A stretch of DNA of 64,000 nt, from assembly GCA_963693315.1 (NCBI GenBank), contig OY856186.1, positions 93,454,127 to 93,518,126 of the forward strand, in the 5' to 3' direction. Every line of letters begins with the position of its first letter. The stretch's first letter is position 1. The notes under the pieces are model-generated. The model was not told the DNA's origin, ran no database searches, and saw only the letters and a list, made by a program, of their open reading frames with translations. The translations under genes and the position numbers were made by a program. The DNA comes from Diogma glabrata. Lineage: Eukaryota; Arthropoda; Insecta; Diptera; Cylindrotomidae. Below, piece after piece: positions 46,530 to 60,054 of the stretch.

Positions 46530-48265
46530 TTAACGCTTTTTTTTAAACACCTGCGGGTTGAAGCCACCTGAGACTAAGTGTTCCGGCAAACTATTCCATT
46601 TGTACGCAGTTCGGACAAAGAAGTCTCTCTGCGATCTGCCAGTATGACAGCGCGGAATCTTTACCGTTTCACCGGTTGCGGCAGCCGATTGCCGAGTGGA
46701 ACGGGGGTAAGAATAAGTTTGAGGCATGATGCCGCTGATTTCGTCTGAGCACTGCTGATGACGATATTTGTAAAAAACAACGAGGTCAGCAACAGTGCGG
46801 AATCAAGTTTTGATGTCAAAGTTCGATCACCCACAATTCGTATAGCTCGCTTTTGAACAGAGTCCAAGAGGGCCAAGATGGAAACAGAAACAGCACCCCA
46901 AACTTGACAGCAGTACTCCATACAGGGACGAATATAGGACTTGTAAACATGGAGCAATTGGTATGGAGTGAAAAATTTTTTGCATCTATTTAGGAGGCCG
47001 AGTTTTTTAGACGCGCTTTTTGCCATCGCCATTACATGATCATTCCAGAGTAGGTCACTTGAAACTGTGACACCCAATAAACGAATGTTTTTACATTCAC
47101 CTATTGGTTCATCACACATACTAAATAAAATGTCTTTGGGGAACTCGGTCTTTAATCTGGAAACAATCAACAGCTGTGTTTTGGTAGAGTTGAAATTGAC
47201 AAGGTTTTGGTCACCCCAGTCGGCGACTTTATTCAGGTCTTTGTTCACGTTTATGGCAGCGTCTCTCCGGGCAGGATTAATTCGTTCGTGCATTTTACCT
47301 TTTGAAGGAAGGGGCTCGAACGACTTGTGCAGAGTACTATCATCTGCAAAACTATTTATTGGGTTGCTGGTGATTTTCAACAATTCGTTGATATAAATCA
47401 AAAATAGGGTTGGGGACAATACTGAGCCTTGGGGTACACCAGCGTTAATTAGTTTAGACTCAGATGAAAATCCGTCTAAGGTTACCGAAATGTATCGGTT
47501 GGATAGAAAATTTTGAATCAGCTTCACAACATTGGATGAAAACCGTTCGCTTGTTGATTAAGTTGGCATGCTAGACTCGATCGAATGCCTTGGAGATGTC
47601 TAAAGCGATAACGCATGTTTCACCGCCTTTATCAAGTATGCTATTCCAACAATATGCGCTACATAGTTTAATAGATCGGTAGTTGATCTTTTGTTTCGAA
47701 AACCGTATTGGCTGTCGGATATTAAATGATTTTCTTCCACAAATTTTGAAATATGTGTATTAATATAATGCTCGTAGACTTTGGATAGGACCGATAGTAA
47801 AGCTATTTGCCTATAATTTGAGATATCGGATTTTGGTCCCTTTTTGGGGACGGACTGGACATTTGCCAACTTCCAGCATGAGGGAAATATACCAGATTTG
47901 TAGGATTGGTAGAATATTTTAGTTAAAGTTGGTGCAAGTTCTTTGGAAAAGGTTTTTAAAGTAATGGGTGGAATATTGTCAATTCCTGAGGCTTTGTTGA
48001 TGTTTAACCCCTTTAAAAGTTTAGTGACTATTTTGGGTTTGAAGTGAAGTTCATTCATATTAACTCCTGAGGACTGGATTTGGGGTATTTCTTTAGGAGT
48101 TTCCAAAACAGTGGAGTTCAAAGCAAAGCGTTCAGCGAACAAGTTAGCTTTTCTTGCGGGATCATTGACGATTAAATCACCATCAATAATAGGGGGAATA
48201 GAAAATTTTGTACCAGAATTTAAAGAATTAATGGCATTGTAAAAACTCTTGTCAGAAACAGACAT
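46530..48265 (-). pseudogene. LINE reverse transcriptase and C-terminus
   Basis: First frame 48265-47600: NKASGIDNIPPITLK, CWKLANVQSVPKKGPKSDIS, NYRQIALLSVLSKVYE, and SQYGFRNKRSTTDLL. A frameshift near 47630 and a TAG at the tryptophan of the KAFDRV(W)H box follow. The second frame (47527-46661) has INAGVPQGSVLSPTLFLIYI, FADDSTLH (catalytic pair), LLGVTVSSDLLWNDHV and RPCMEYCCQVWG. A last frameshift near 46690 leads to RDFFVRTAYKWNSLPEHLV, the usual C-terminus. Confidence 0.9.
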
Positions 48266-49457
48266 AGACGTAAGTTTCAGACTTTTCGTTTGAGATAATC
48301 TGGTTAGATATTTTGTTGGCCTTTAGATATTGGGATCGATTAGTGGGAGTTTTGTTATGAATCCAAATATTAAATGATCTACGTTTGTTTCTAAGTGCCG
48401 TTTTGGCAGCTTTCGAATACAAGTATTTTTGTTTGGGTTTTACTATGCAGAAAGGGACAAATTTATTGATAGCAAATTGGATGGTTTCTGTAAAGTTTTG
48501 AGCAGAAACATTTACATTGTCAGTGTAAAAACAATGACCGTCGAAAGGGAAACCATGGAAAAAAATTTGAAGACCACTCTTATCCATTTTTGAGTAGTGA
48601 AATATTTTACGGGGTTTGGGAGCTGTAGTTTTAAGTAAATCAGTTTTGATAACTGATGAGATTAAATAATGATCAGAATTTCCAATACTACCTTTCGCGA
48701 CATCGACACTCGTAATATCTGGCATTGTGGTAAGATAGAGATCTAAAAGAAAACTATTATCACCGCCATTACGGGGAGTGAAAGTCGGGCTTTTAACAAT
48801 TTGGAATAGGCCCTAAGACGCGGCAAAAATTTCTGCCAGTTTTCCACTATTGTCAACATCGTCGGTCGATTTGGAGAATTCCAACCATGATTTGTTGTGG
48901 ACGTTGAAGTCACCGGTAACGATAACTTCACAATTAGGGGACTTTGCTCTAATCTCGTCCATAATTTTTGTCAGTATATTAAAAAAGTTTTGGTTACGTT
49001 TGTTGGGGGACCGGTATAAAGCTATTGTAAAAAAAGTCATTTCTGGAAGACAAATCTTTAAAACCATTGTATTGAAGCCGTCACCGTGTAGTTCAAAATT
49101 TGGAAAGCGCGTGTACGCAACACTCTCATGAATGAATGCGCATACGCCCTGATGGAGTTTGAAAGCTGATTCGAGCCTATATTTGGAATTAAGCGATTCT
49201 ATAAAGAGAAAATTTTCAGAAACTTGTGTTTCTGTAAGGAATAGAATGTTCGGTTTGTCGTGCTCAAGATGATGTTGTACGTGGTCATGGTTAGCGTTTA
49301 ATCCGCATCTGTTTTGAACATGTATTTTAAAATTTTTTATTGAATCATATATGTTTTGTCCCTGCAAATTCCGTGGACGTGCCGCTTTATGGGCGGGTGG
49401 ATTGCGCAAATTTGCTTTACCACTTGCAGACTTATTTTTTTTCGGTTGTACTGCCAT
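48252..49457 (-). pseudogene. LINE endonuclease and linker
   Basis: Starts MAVQPKKNKSASGKAN (49457) with a basic N-terminus. The endonuclease has FLTETQVSE (catalytic Glu), FTIALYRSPN, VIVTGDFNVHNKSW (Asp-Asn pair), a TAG near 48813, then TPRNGGDNSFLLDLYLT and GNSDHYLISSV (final His). The linker up to 48252 is Lys/Arg-rich (TALRNKRRSFNIW). A frameshift near 48265 leads to the RT. Confidence 0.85.
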
Positions 49458-49639
49458 ATATATATCAAAAGGGTTTTATTTTATTTTTTTATGTTTTATT
49501 TTAAAATGGATAACTAATTAAAAAATCCTATCATACAACAAAATATGACATATGCCAATATTTCATGATAAGATCAAGAAATAATAACAAAATAATAAGT
49601 GAAAAACAAATTGTGAGAAATTTGCAGAAAACAAAACAA

Positions 49640-50010
49640 AACTAAATGCCAATAATCCAGCTGATGCAGCGCACCCCAGATGCACCGCCCACCACCTCAA
49701 TCGAGGCACAAAGCCCACACATAACTACGTGTTGGTCCGATTCCTCGGCAGAGCTAATGAGCGGTACCGCTACGGAACGCTGCCCAGCTAAGACTGAAAG
49801 AGCTGCCGTTGACTATTTAAAGTTCGTCCGCCAGCACTCTAAGATATTATCTTGGCTAATGACATCTCCTACCATTGCCAGTGGTATGTGATATCTCACG
49901 CTAACTCATATGTCAATGGCAGGGACTGGAGTACGCAGGGTAGTCAGACCCGTAGATCAACATTGGTCATAATCGATCAAAATCGATCCCTCCTGCGGGA
50001 GCTTCACTTA
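49640..50010. other. GC-richer stretch, possible LINE 5' UTR
   Basis: Base composition departs sharply from the neighbours. A plus-strand frame (49646-49891) has a Ser/Thr/Pro-rich start without a known domain. Position upstream of the minus-strand LINE makes a 5' UTR or ORF1 remnant possible, but neither is shown. Confidence 0.35.
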
Positions 50011-50118
50011 AAAAGGTAAAAACTAAAAATTAATTTAATTTGTTAGTCTATATTGATATGCAAAAAAATGCTAATGTATCCTTTAGTAAAATTTTAATTT
50101 TTGTTTTCGGAGTGCGAT

Positions 50119-50245
50119 AATAGTTATTTACATATCGAGGGCGGAAAATAGAAGATAGCGCCTGCGGTTCATATTGAAGCCCGACACGAAGCGAGGGCTT
50201 TTATTGAACTTAGGGCGTAATCTTCCTGAGTGTATGTACAACGTT
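50119..50245. repeat. Fold-back element H (AATAGT end)
   Basis: AATAGTTATTTACATATCGA, then GAAGATAGCGCCTGCGGTTC, pair with GAACTTAGGGCGTAATCTTC and onward. The core AAGCCCGACACGAAGCGAGG, GCTT is itself a hairpin and nearly matches the core of the fold-back at 404-538. Confidence 0.6.
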
Positions 50246-50640
50246 TTACGCACAACTACACAGCTTAATTGTAGTATAAATCATTTTTTGAATTTTTTAA
50301 ACTCGCAAGACATTATGAAAATTATACTAAACATGCCATGATTTTTTCTATAAACTTCTAAACAATAATTTATTTGTTTGTTCTAATCTTATGATTATTT
50401 TCCGGGCGATTATTTTACGGGCGGCAAAGTAGAAAAATACACTAATGTTTTATATAACAACAGGCTTTTATTTAACGGGCGTAAAGTTTAACTTTCAACT
50501 ACGATAACTAGGATGTAAAATGTAAAAGTGATATTGTACAAGTGCAAAATAAATTTCAATAATTATATATTTATTATTATTTTACATTTATTTTTTTTAT
50601 TCCTTTTACGAAAAAATTTTTAGGAATGCATTTTAGCAGC
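50246..50640. other. AT-rich spacer with GGGCG words
   Basis: TTTTCCGGGCGATTATTTTACGGGCGG and AACGGGCGTAAAG (here GGCTTTTATTTAACGGGCGT) echo the fold-back H arms. No gene. Confidence 0.35.
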
Positions 50641-52910
50641 AGAGCTACTAGTCTTATACCCCTTCAAAAAAAAAGAAAAAATTTTAGTTGTATCTATGAA
50701 GATATTAAAAAAAATCCTTCTTTCAGTGCTAAATAACAATGTGACGTGGGGGTTATGATAGAAATAAATTCGCAAGAATTCAATTTAATATATTTAAATG
50801 TATATGCAAAAAACGATATTAAATGATAAATTTAAACAATTCCTCAATATCCGTAACATTAAAAAGCCATGCTTTTAAGCATTTTAAGAAAATCGACAGA
50901 GTAGGAGATTGATCACGAAATATAGGTAATTTGTTGAAAATGTTGGGAGCAGTAACCAAGAAGTAATTTCTAAAGTGCGTTGTTCTAAATCGCGGTAGCA
51001 TAACTAAATTTTGGGAACGAAGTATTTGTTTTGATATTGTATGATACCTTATCATACGATTACCGCTCATGTTGTAAAACGCCTTCAGAATCTTGTACAC
51101 ATATAAATGTCGTAGTGGCAAAATACGATTTAAACAGAATATAGGCCAAGTGTGGGACATTCTCTTCCTATTAAAAATAATCCTAATTATATGTTTTTGA
51201 GCTATCAATAATGGTTTTAACGTATTTACATAAGTTCCACTAAAACAACAAAGACCATACCCTAATTTTGAGTTGAATAATCCGTAGTATATATTTTTTA
51301 ATATGGACGCTGGACACAAAGATTTTAAGAGATAAAATTTACTGTTTAGCATTAAGAAATATTTCTTAAGATAATTGACATGTGGTTTCCAGTTCAGACG
51401 ATTGTCCAGAGTAAGGCCCAGATATTTAAATGATTTATATTCTCAATAAAAAAGCAATCATTTGTACAGTTGTTACCAGCACACGATGGCGAGTGGCTTC
51501 TAACTAGTAAGTTTTGTAGATTGTTATCAGTTAAGCTAAAATACATCAGTTTAGTTTTGTTACTTAAAACCATAGAATGAACTAGGAACCATTGATTTAA
51601 AAGAATCAAATCCTTATTTATTTTTTCAGCAAGTAAAAAAATATTTTTATGAAAAAAACTAAATCCCATATCATCTGCAAGGCTGATATTTTGCCGTTAA
51701 ATTTTTGCTCGAAAATTGAGTTTAGGTAAATTAAAAATAAAATTTGGCCCAGGACAGACCCTTGTGGAACACCAACATTGACATATTTTGGATCGCTAAG
51801 AGTATCATTAATTTTTACTTGTTGAGCCCTACGACTTAGGGTATATCAATTATAGGTTGTAACCTGCAGTTGTGGAAAAAAATATAATTTATTAATTTAA
51901 ATTTTTCACTTGGTTACAATCTTTTTCTATAATATATTTATTTTTATTTTATTCACAAAAATATTGAGTGTAAGTTCTAAACAAATTGCAAGTTATTAAT
52001 AATCTAAGATATGACTTAAACCAACTATAAATGTTGCCCCGAAAACCAGCAGCATATAACTTCTCCAAAAGGATATCATGAACAACCATGTCAAAAGCTT
52101 TGGTAATATCACCAAAGAGTCCTGCAGTACAATTTAGGTCGTTTAAACTCTCAAATATCCTATTACAAAAATTTACCAACGCATCTTCTGCACTACGTCC
52201 TACACGAAATCCGTATTGCGAACTATGGAAAAAAAACGCCCTATCCAGAAAGCTTAAAATTCTAGTTTTCATGCATTTTTCAAATAGTTAGAAAAACACT
52301 GGCAGGAGTGAGATAGGTCTGTAGTTTTCCACCTTTTTTTTATCACCTTTTTGCATAGAGGAATGACAAGCGCTTTTTTCAAATTTTCTGGAAAAATTCC
52401 TACTTTTACACTTAGGTTAAAAATAAACGCCATTACGTCAACAATATATAAGTTAATTTTTTTTATCAGTTTGTTGCTAATACCGTCATAGTCACATGAG
52501 TTTTTGGACTCCAATCCATTTATAGTTCTATATAACTCTGAAGTTGATATAGGCCAAAAAACAAAACTATTTTGAGAGAAGCTAGCTCCAATCAATTCTT
52601 TTCTAAGATTATTTGAAACATATTTATCTACACGCGGTTGTGACTGTTTCAAGCTTTCTGCAATGCTACAAAAATACTCATTAATATAATTGGCCATATC
52701 CACTTTAGACCTTAAAATTTTAATCTGATTGGATAAGATTTCATTGACGGTAATTGTTTCTTTTTTGTTATTTAATATTTCGTTAACAATATCCCATTCT
52801 TTTTTAGTGTTTCCATTTGCATTTTGAAATTGTTTGAGATAAAATTCATCTTTAGTGGATTTAATATAAACTGACCAGAGCCAAATCACTAAAATGTGGG
52901 ACAAAATGGA
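50640..52910 (-). mobile_element. Second minus-strand LINE, decayed
   Basis: Holds the linker, RT and C-terminal region of another non-LTR element. The endonuclease is missing, so it is 5'-truncated. The 3' end near 50640 has GGGGTATAAGACTAGTAGCT on the minus strand followed by AT-rich sequence. Confidence 0.8.
50819..52904 (-). pseudogene. LINE reverse transcriptase
   Basis: 52904-52269: TKKEWDIVNEIL, SKVDMANYINEYFCSIAE, then CDYDGISNKLIKKIN and GIFPENLKKALVIPLCKK. 52272-51949: SSQYGFRVGRSAEDALVNF, LFGDITKAFDMVVHDILLEKL (first Asp box). A block with VNVGVPQGSVLGQILFLIYL (about 51790-51720), then ISLADDMG (ADD catalytic box, about 51690-51665) and NKTKLMYFS. The C-terminal half 51352-50819 has IYYGLFNSKLGYGL and QKHIIRIIF. 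About 160 bp of unrelated AT-rich sequence interrupts it between 51845 and 52010. Jockey-group affinity is inferred. Confidence 0.85.
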
Positions 52911-52984
52911 AAAATTCTACAAAATACTAATTAGAAATTCTATTGCGAGAACGTGGGACGGTCAAAACGCGCTAGCTAAATTGT

Positions 52985-54050
52985 GCATAAATTTACTATT
53001 TAATTACTATTTAATGTTTTCCTTTATTTTTTGAATTAAATAGTAATTCTTCAAAAAATTCTTTTATTTTATTCGGACATTTCTCAACCGTTACAAAATA
53101 TCCATTAGGTGTTTGTAGATTCAAAACTCTTTCTAGTGCTGGCATTAATTCCAGCCAGCGAGTTCCATTGTATGTGATATTTGCTTGTTTGTTATATTCA
53201 ACATTGCTTTTGTCTCAGAAGTCCCAGAACGTCTCCCCCGTACAGTAAAATAACCATACATTTTTTTAACCCTGCCATTTGCATCAATTAGTATTACATC
53301 AGCAGCAGTTTTTATTGCATTATTTAACCTTTTCAATAGTCCAGAGAAACCAACTAACCTGACAAAGGAAGATCTGTGCTACCGCCCAAGGGCAGTAGCA
53401 GAGTTCCTGAATCTGGACTTGGAGCCAGAAGAATAGCACCACATTTCGTCACTACAACAACAACATTGCATAATTTAAAATATGGTCTGCGAATCCAATA
53501 CCCAATACATTCTGGTTCAAATTCGAGTTTAGCTTGCTTAAAACATTTTTCACACCTTAACGTGACACACCACTAAAACACGAGTACCAAGTGTTATCAG
53601 CGTGAACTACAACTTTTTATCAATATTAAATTTTTTCAAATTTTTCAAGAAAGTATTCTGATGTTTGTTCGAGGTAAAGAAAAAAATTCCAACAATCTAA
53701 CCTTTACTCTGTCATGCTCTCTAAAATATCTAAATAGAATCGAAAATATTTTTATTTCCTTATGATTCGATGCATCAGCATAAACCGTGGCAAAATTTGC
53801 AATAGACCAGTCTAGTTTTAGTTGGTGCAGAACATGATCCATTGAACATTTTTTTAATTATTGCTTCTGATTTTGTTGTGGCACATATATATTTGTCTTC
53901 GAATAACGATTGAATTAGTGAACATTGTGCAATTCATCGATCGAAAGCTTTGGTTGTGGTAAATCGAAAGGAGAAAACGGCTTCTGCAAGAGTAATATTT
54001 CTTTCAGTTTTCCCATTTCTAATTTCTAATTTTATAGTAGCACAAACCAT
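52985..54050 (-). pseudogene. hAT transposase pseudogene
   Basis: From an ATG at 54050: NITLAEAVFSFRF, SLIQSLFEDKYICATTKSEA, then ATVYADASNHKEIKIF (catalytic Asp block), VRLLEFFSLP, VVVHADNT and GVKNVFSKLNSNLNQN. After a foreign insertion (53328-53465) it goes on NAIKTAADVILIDANGRVKK and TRWLELMPALERVL, ending near 52985. The order of blocks is that of a hAT transposase related to ZMYM/zinc-finger host proteins. Multiple frames and stops make it dead. The RW-containing block and the C-terminal dimerisation region are incomplete. Confidence 0.8.
53328..53465 (+). mobile_element. ~138-bp retro-insertion with CAACAACAA tail
   Basis: Interrupts the hAT pseudogene. ATTGCATTATTTAA at 53314-53327 and ATTGCATAATTTAA at 53466-53479 form a 14-bp target-site duplication with one mismatch. 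The insert ends in CTACAACAACAAC, a simple-repeat tail as in some LINEs and SINEs. The plus strand reads LTKEDLCYRPRAVAEFLN, possibly the C-terminus of a LINE protein. Confidence 0.7.
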
Positions 54051-54284
54051 TTGTCACACAAGTAAAGACTGTAAAACAACTGAAACAATTTATTTTAATT
54101 TTACTAAATAATTATTATCCTTTCTGTATTCTGTATTACTACCTGTTGTTCTGTCTTCTACAAAATCTGTACTTTTCATCAAGTTTTTATGCTGCTTACT
54201 TTATTTGTTTTTTATTGAGAAAAAAATTATAACAATTATAAAATTATAATTTTACTTTTGAGCTACCTAATTAACGTGTGTTTT

Positions 54285-54730
54285 AAACAGAGTTTGGAAC
54301 GCTCCTTATATCACTCCGTTACTCTGTTCGTTCAGAGCGCGTAAAAAAGTATAACACTCCCAAATACTGCAGGAGTGAAATACTGCAGGAGTGAAAATAA
54401 TAAAATCATTCTTCCTCCTAAATTGAAATAAATATTTATTTTCAAATACTCAAACCTTGTATTTTTGCTTCAAATTTAATGCTTTCAAACGTAAAAAATA
54501 TATAATTCTTGTGAATGATTTGTTCAATTATGCATGTATTGTTAGAAAAATGAATATAAAGGATGACGAAAAGGTACTATTTTTCTCCAAAGGAGTGAAA
54601 TCGAAAAAACAAAAATTTTACTCTAACGAGTAAGAAAGATATTCAAATTATAAACATTTTAATTTATGAATATTATTTTAAAGGGTTGAAATGAGTGCTC
54701 GAATAAAATAAAATTATTAGTTGTTTTTAT
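54285..54730 (-). repeat. Dispersed repeat, inverted copy of 18355-18850
   Basis: Contains GCTCCTTATATCACTCCGTT, GGATGACGAAAAGGTACT, GGTTGAAATGAGTGCTCGAA and paired AATACTGCAGGAGTGAAA words at 54363 and 54380. Non-coding. Confidence 0.5.
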
Positions 54731-55227
54731 GTTATAAAAATTTAAATGTTTATGAATTTATAAAGAGAATTGAGTCTTTTTATTTTGTATTGTATTTTGT
54801 ATTTTATTTTTCCTATTATACTTTCGATCTCTCGTACATACTCAGGTAAGATATTTATATAAATAAAGAAATTTCTCCACGGAAAGATCTCTAGGAGATC
54901 GAAAGATATCTGAAAAAGACAGAGCTAAGCATTTCTATGAAAATAATAGTTAAAAATAAATTTATTTTAATCATAAAACACTTGTTGTTTTTCGCAAATT
55001 AATTTTTTGAATTAAACTTTATTTATATTATATTACATAAATAAAATAAAATTCACTTAACCGGTTTCGGTTTTTATACCATTTTCAAGAGCTTAAAAAT
55101 TATTATAAAGAAAAAATAATAAAACATGTCATTTATATACAAATAAAATCAATTTAAAAATGAAACTAGATCAAAAATGAATACAAAACAATATTCAAAT
55201 TTAAATAATAGTAAATTCAAAGAAATA
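54731..55227. other. AT-rich region, nothing recognised
   Basis: GATCTCTAGGAGATC at 54886 is a small palindrome. No gene seen. Confidence 0.4.
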
Positions 55228-55422
55228 ACATTTAAAAAAATTATTGTTCGTCCCTTAAATATGAAGTAATGACTGCATCTTCGCATCCGACAAATGGAAA
55301 TAACAATAAAATAATAATAAATAAAAAAAATTTCTAAATTGTGATGTTATTTCCATTTGTCGGATGCGAAGATGCAGTCATTACTTCATATTTAAGGGAC
55401 GAACAATAATTTTTTTAAATGT
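55228..55422. repeat. Perfect inverted repeat, 78-bp arms
   Basis: 55228-55305 and 55345-55422 are exact complements by eye (including GTTCGTCCCTTAAATATGAA and GACTGCATCTTCGCATCCGA) around a 39-bp A/T-rich loop. The open frame 55364-55684 starts inside the right arm and has no recognisable domain. Confidence 0.9.
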
Positions 55423-55739
55423 TATAATAGCGGACAAACAGCCATATTTGAAGAAAAAACAACTAAAACACTCTTATATTGATAAGAACTTCACAGAACG
55501 AAAGCAAATTATTTCTTGTTATCAGAATTTCGTCTTAAGCGACAAGTTCAGCTTACATACATTCATTAAGTTAATAAAAAGAAGTAATTATGAACAAATT
55601 TATAGTATGTACATATTTATTTTCATACTTTTAAATTCACGTTACTACATACATATCAAAAATCACATTGTGTATTTCAATTAAATAAAAACATTAATTC
55701 ATTTTATGTAAAGAAAAAGAAAATTCACAGAGGTTATGT

Positions 55740-57160
55740 TAAAAATTGCACATAGGTACCCACTTTTGAAAATAAATTATCAAAGAAATCTACTGATGGT
55801 TTAAATCAATTCGGTGCTGTTTCAAAAAAGACGGCAATTTTCGTTTGTGCCGCTTTATTAATAATGTTTTCCTCCAAAAAGTTTTCTAAATCATCAAGAA
55901 TGTTGTACTATGTACACCTTTTCTCCATTTGGTCGGGCTTCGGAAAATCGACGAAAATCCACTATGCACTTACAAACGGTTTCAAATGAAGGTACCGAAA
56001 CTGTGGAATCATCTTCATCCTCTTTATCACTATCTTCATTAATTTTAAACCCAGAATGGCGAAAGCAATTTTCTATAGTTACAGGTGCAACAAGTTTCCA
56101 TGCGAGGCGTAACATGTACAAAGCATCTAAGACGAATACCTGTTTCATATCTTCCTTAAGCTCAATACATGCTAAATATTTTTCGAAAAGCTTTTTCTTG
56201 TAAAACACTTTTATATTCTTAATGATTCCTTGATCACAAGGCTGTAATACACTGGTAGTATTTGGAGGCAGAAAAATTAATTTGGTGCTTCCTATGCTGG
56301 ATGTTTGGATGTGCTGGACAATTGTCTACAATTAAAACTACCTTTCTCTTTTCCTTTAAAAATATTTTATCTAACGATTTCAACCAACCTGAAAATAAGT
56401 CGGCTGTCCTCCAGGATTTTTTATTTGCCTTATATTGAAATGGTAGACTTTTGACGTTCTTAAAACATCTCGGATTTTTAGACTTTCCGATAACAAAAAG
56501 TGGAAGTTTTTGTTGTTCCATCGGAATAACAACCAACAAGCACTGTCAGAACTTCCTTTGATTTTTTACCACCAGAACAAGTTTCTCCTTTAAATGTTAA
56601 AATTTTGTCCGGCATGCACCGAAAAAATAAACCAAATTCATCCGCATTAAAAATATCTTTTTTGTCGTAATCCTTCAGAATTTTAGGTAAAGTAGAAGAT
56701 ATCCAATCGTATGTCATATCCGCTGATACTTGTGTCGCCTCTCCAATAATACATTTAAACATAATTCTTTGTCTCGTTTTGAAACGCTCTAGCCATCCAG
56801 GATTAGATTTAAAGACAATTCCAATTTCGATGGCTATTTTATAAGCCTTTTCCATTAATAGGAGTCCAGAAATAGGAGCATTTTGAGATCGGGCTTGCTT
56901 AAACTAAAGTATCAATCCAGAATCTAAATGTTCATATTCTGGTAAGCGTAAACGTTTCCGACTTCTTTTGAAATCATCCATCTCATACGTAGATTGAATT
57001 TTTAATCGAGTTTTTATAATGGTTGACAAAGTAGAATTTGGAATCCCAAATTCTTTACAAATTTCTGTTTTTGATCGACCGCCCGCCCCGATCCACATTT
57101 TCTAGAATTTCAATTTTTTTTAACCGTTAATGCGTTTTGTTCTTTACTTCCGCTAGCCAT
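55740..57160 (-). pseudogene. pogo/Tigger transposase pseudogene
   Basis: From MASGSKEQNALTVKK (57160) the protein shows a CENP-B-like N-terminal helix-turn-helix (SKTEICKEFGIPNSTLSTII), a second HTH (NPGWLERFKTRQRI) and the DDE domain: IFNADEFGLFFRCMPDK (first Asp), GGKKSKEVLTVLVGCYSDGT, VIGKSKNPRCFKN, KVVLIVDNCPAHP (second Asp) and LQPCDQGIIKNIK (third Asp). After this comes an acidic C-terminal tail with NEDSDKEDEDD. All three catalytic Asp residues survive, but four or more frameshifts and a TAG near 56905 (tryptophan site) kill it. Traces of the tail run to about 55740. TIRs were not found. Confidence 0.88.
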
Positions 57161-58641
<1,481 letters not shown>

Positions 58642-58980
58642 TTACAAATCCTGCAATGTAGCAGATTTCGGATATTTCTTACGGTAGTCTTGAACGGTCT
58701 GAAAATGCATGAAAAAAATTAATTCTCATTCTATATATGCTTAAATTATCTTAAATTATTGCTTATTGTTTACCTTTAACAAAAATTGTTTTTGATCTTC
58801 ATCTTTAGTTATTTTATCGTTGAACTCTTCCATTAATTTTATGCATCGTTCTGCTGGATCGTTGACTACCTTTAAACAACTTACAATTTTTTGCGCTTCT
58901 TTGTATTCACTTAAGTTACTCCATGTGCATGGATGTGATTTTAAAAATGTTGTGGAAATATTAAACCTTTTAAAAGACAT
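58642..58980 (-). pseudogene. C-terminus of an unidentified transposon-type protein, two exons
   Basis: Exon one (58980-58774) encodes EAQKIVSCLKVVNDPAERCI and LMEEFNDKITKDEDQKQFLL. A 75-bp GT-AG intron (58773-58699) follows, and exon two (58698-58642) ends TVQDYRKKYPKSATLQDL and TAA. The join keeps frame. The block NDPAER...KDEDQKQFLLK is familiar from uncharacterised, probably transposon-derived insect proteins. I cannot assign a superfamily. The 5' part is cut by the gag fragment next to it. Confidence 0.55.
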
Positions 58981-58984
58981 CTAG

Positions 58985-59985
58985 TGACGCAGCGTTGTGC
59001 TTTGTCTTTAAATATGGAGTGGTTAAAACAAATGTTCGAATTGATTTTTAATTCTCTAGACTTTGATCTAGAAGTACTCCGACGGTTATCACGAGATTTA
59101 GAGCGCGACTTAAGACCAGCATTTACTATCGAGTGAATTTCACTCAGCATTTGCGTTTTAAAATTATTAAGAATTTCATTAATGTTTCGATTTTTTTTAT
59201 GTTGAGAAGCACTTTGATGAAACCGGTTTGAGTTAGTTGATTGTGCAGAAGTAGAAGTAGTTCATTGCAAAAATTTTTCTCTGTGACAACGTTTCCATAA
59301 GATTGTCGGCACGTTCTGCCAACAACGTTAATGGCAAATCGTTTTCGAAAGACGATAAAACAAGTTGGATGCTTTCAGGAAGACGTGCCATCCAAAGTTG
59401 TTTGATAATGCCATCGTTCATATCAGCACCGTTAATTCGGAATTCAGCTAGCAACTGTGTAGGTTTTTCATCACCTAATACTAATTTATGCAAAATATTA
59501 TTAATTTTTGCCTTATCGCTGTCGCCCAAAATTTTAATTACCTCCGTCTTAAAGGTAGTATAAGGAATATCACCTATCTCTTTAAAGAGCAACGGTGCCA
59601 ATTTGTTGTGCAATCGTGAATCAATTGCACTTAATGCATGTGAATATTTGGTCATTTCCGACCTAAAATTCGAACTAAAAAATTTTAGTTCCAACATCCT
59701 GAACTAAACAATTGCGTTTTGGTCACACAAATTTTGCGGAGCTTTAAATTTAACAAAATTAATATTGCTCACTGTAGCTACATCTGGTTCAGGTGTTGGA
59801 GGTTGTGAGCAAGGTGGTGGCATCTGCCGCTGTGCCATGAACTGTTGATGGGCAAACTGCTGCAAGCAGTTTCCTTGGATAATATCAGCTAACTGCTGAT
59901 GAGTCATTAACATGGGTGCTTCATTAACACCCAATGCATTCACAGGTGAGGCAGGACGCGAGGGAGAATTGTTTGGGGAAGCCAT
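58985..59985 (-). pseudogene. gypsy-type gag remnant
   Basis: The first frame 59985-59704 has a Pro/Gln-rich N-terminus (MTHQQLADIIQGN, PPPCSQPPTPEP). After a frameshift near 59700 comes the capsid-like part 59697-59233: LSAIDSRLHNKLAPLLF, LGDSDKAKINNILHKLVLGD and MARLPESIQLVLSSFEN. The last frame (59150-58985) has a Ser/Arg-rich stretch (RSKSRDNRRSTSRSKSRE) and NICFNHSIFKDKAQRCVTRC, a Cys/His box seen in Ty3/gypsy gag proteins of this sort. Protease and pol are absent: the sequence changes at about 58983. Confidence 0.75.
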
Positions 59986-60054
59986 ATTTTTAAAATTAAA
60001 ACAAAAATAAAATAAATAAAATATTAAAAATATTTAAACTAATCTGACACATCT

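Larger units (their letters stand above)
46400..49457 (-). mobile_element. LINE (Jockey/CR1-type), decayed, with poly(A) tail
   Basis: A minus-strand non-LTR element ending in poly(A) (poly(T) at 46400-46414). It contains endonuclease and reverse transcriptase in order. The GC-richer stretch 49640-50010 may be its 5' UTR. Clade is inferred from the QGSVLSP and FADD motifs. Confidence 0.85.
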
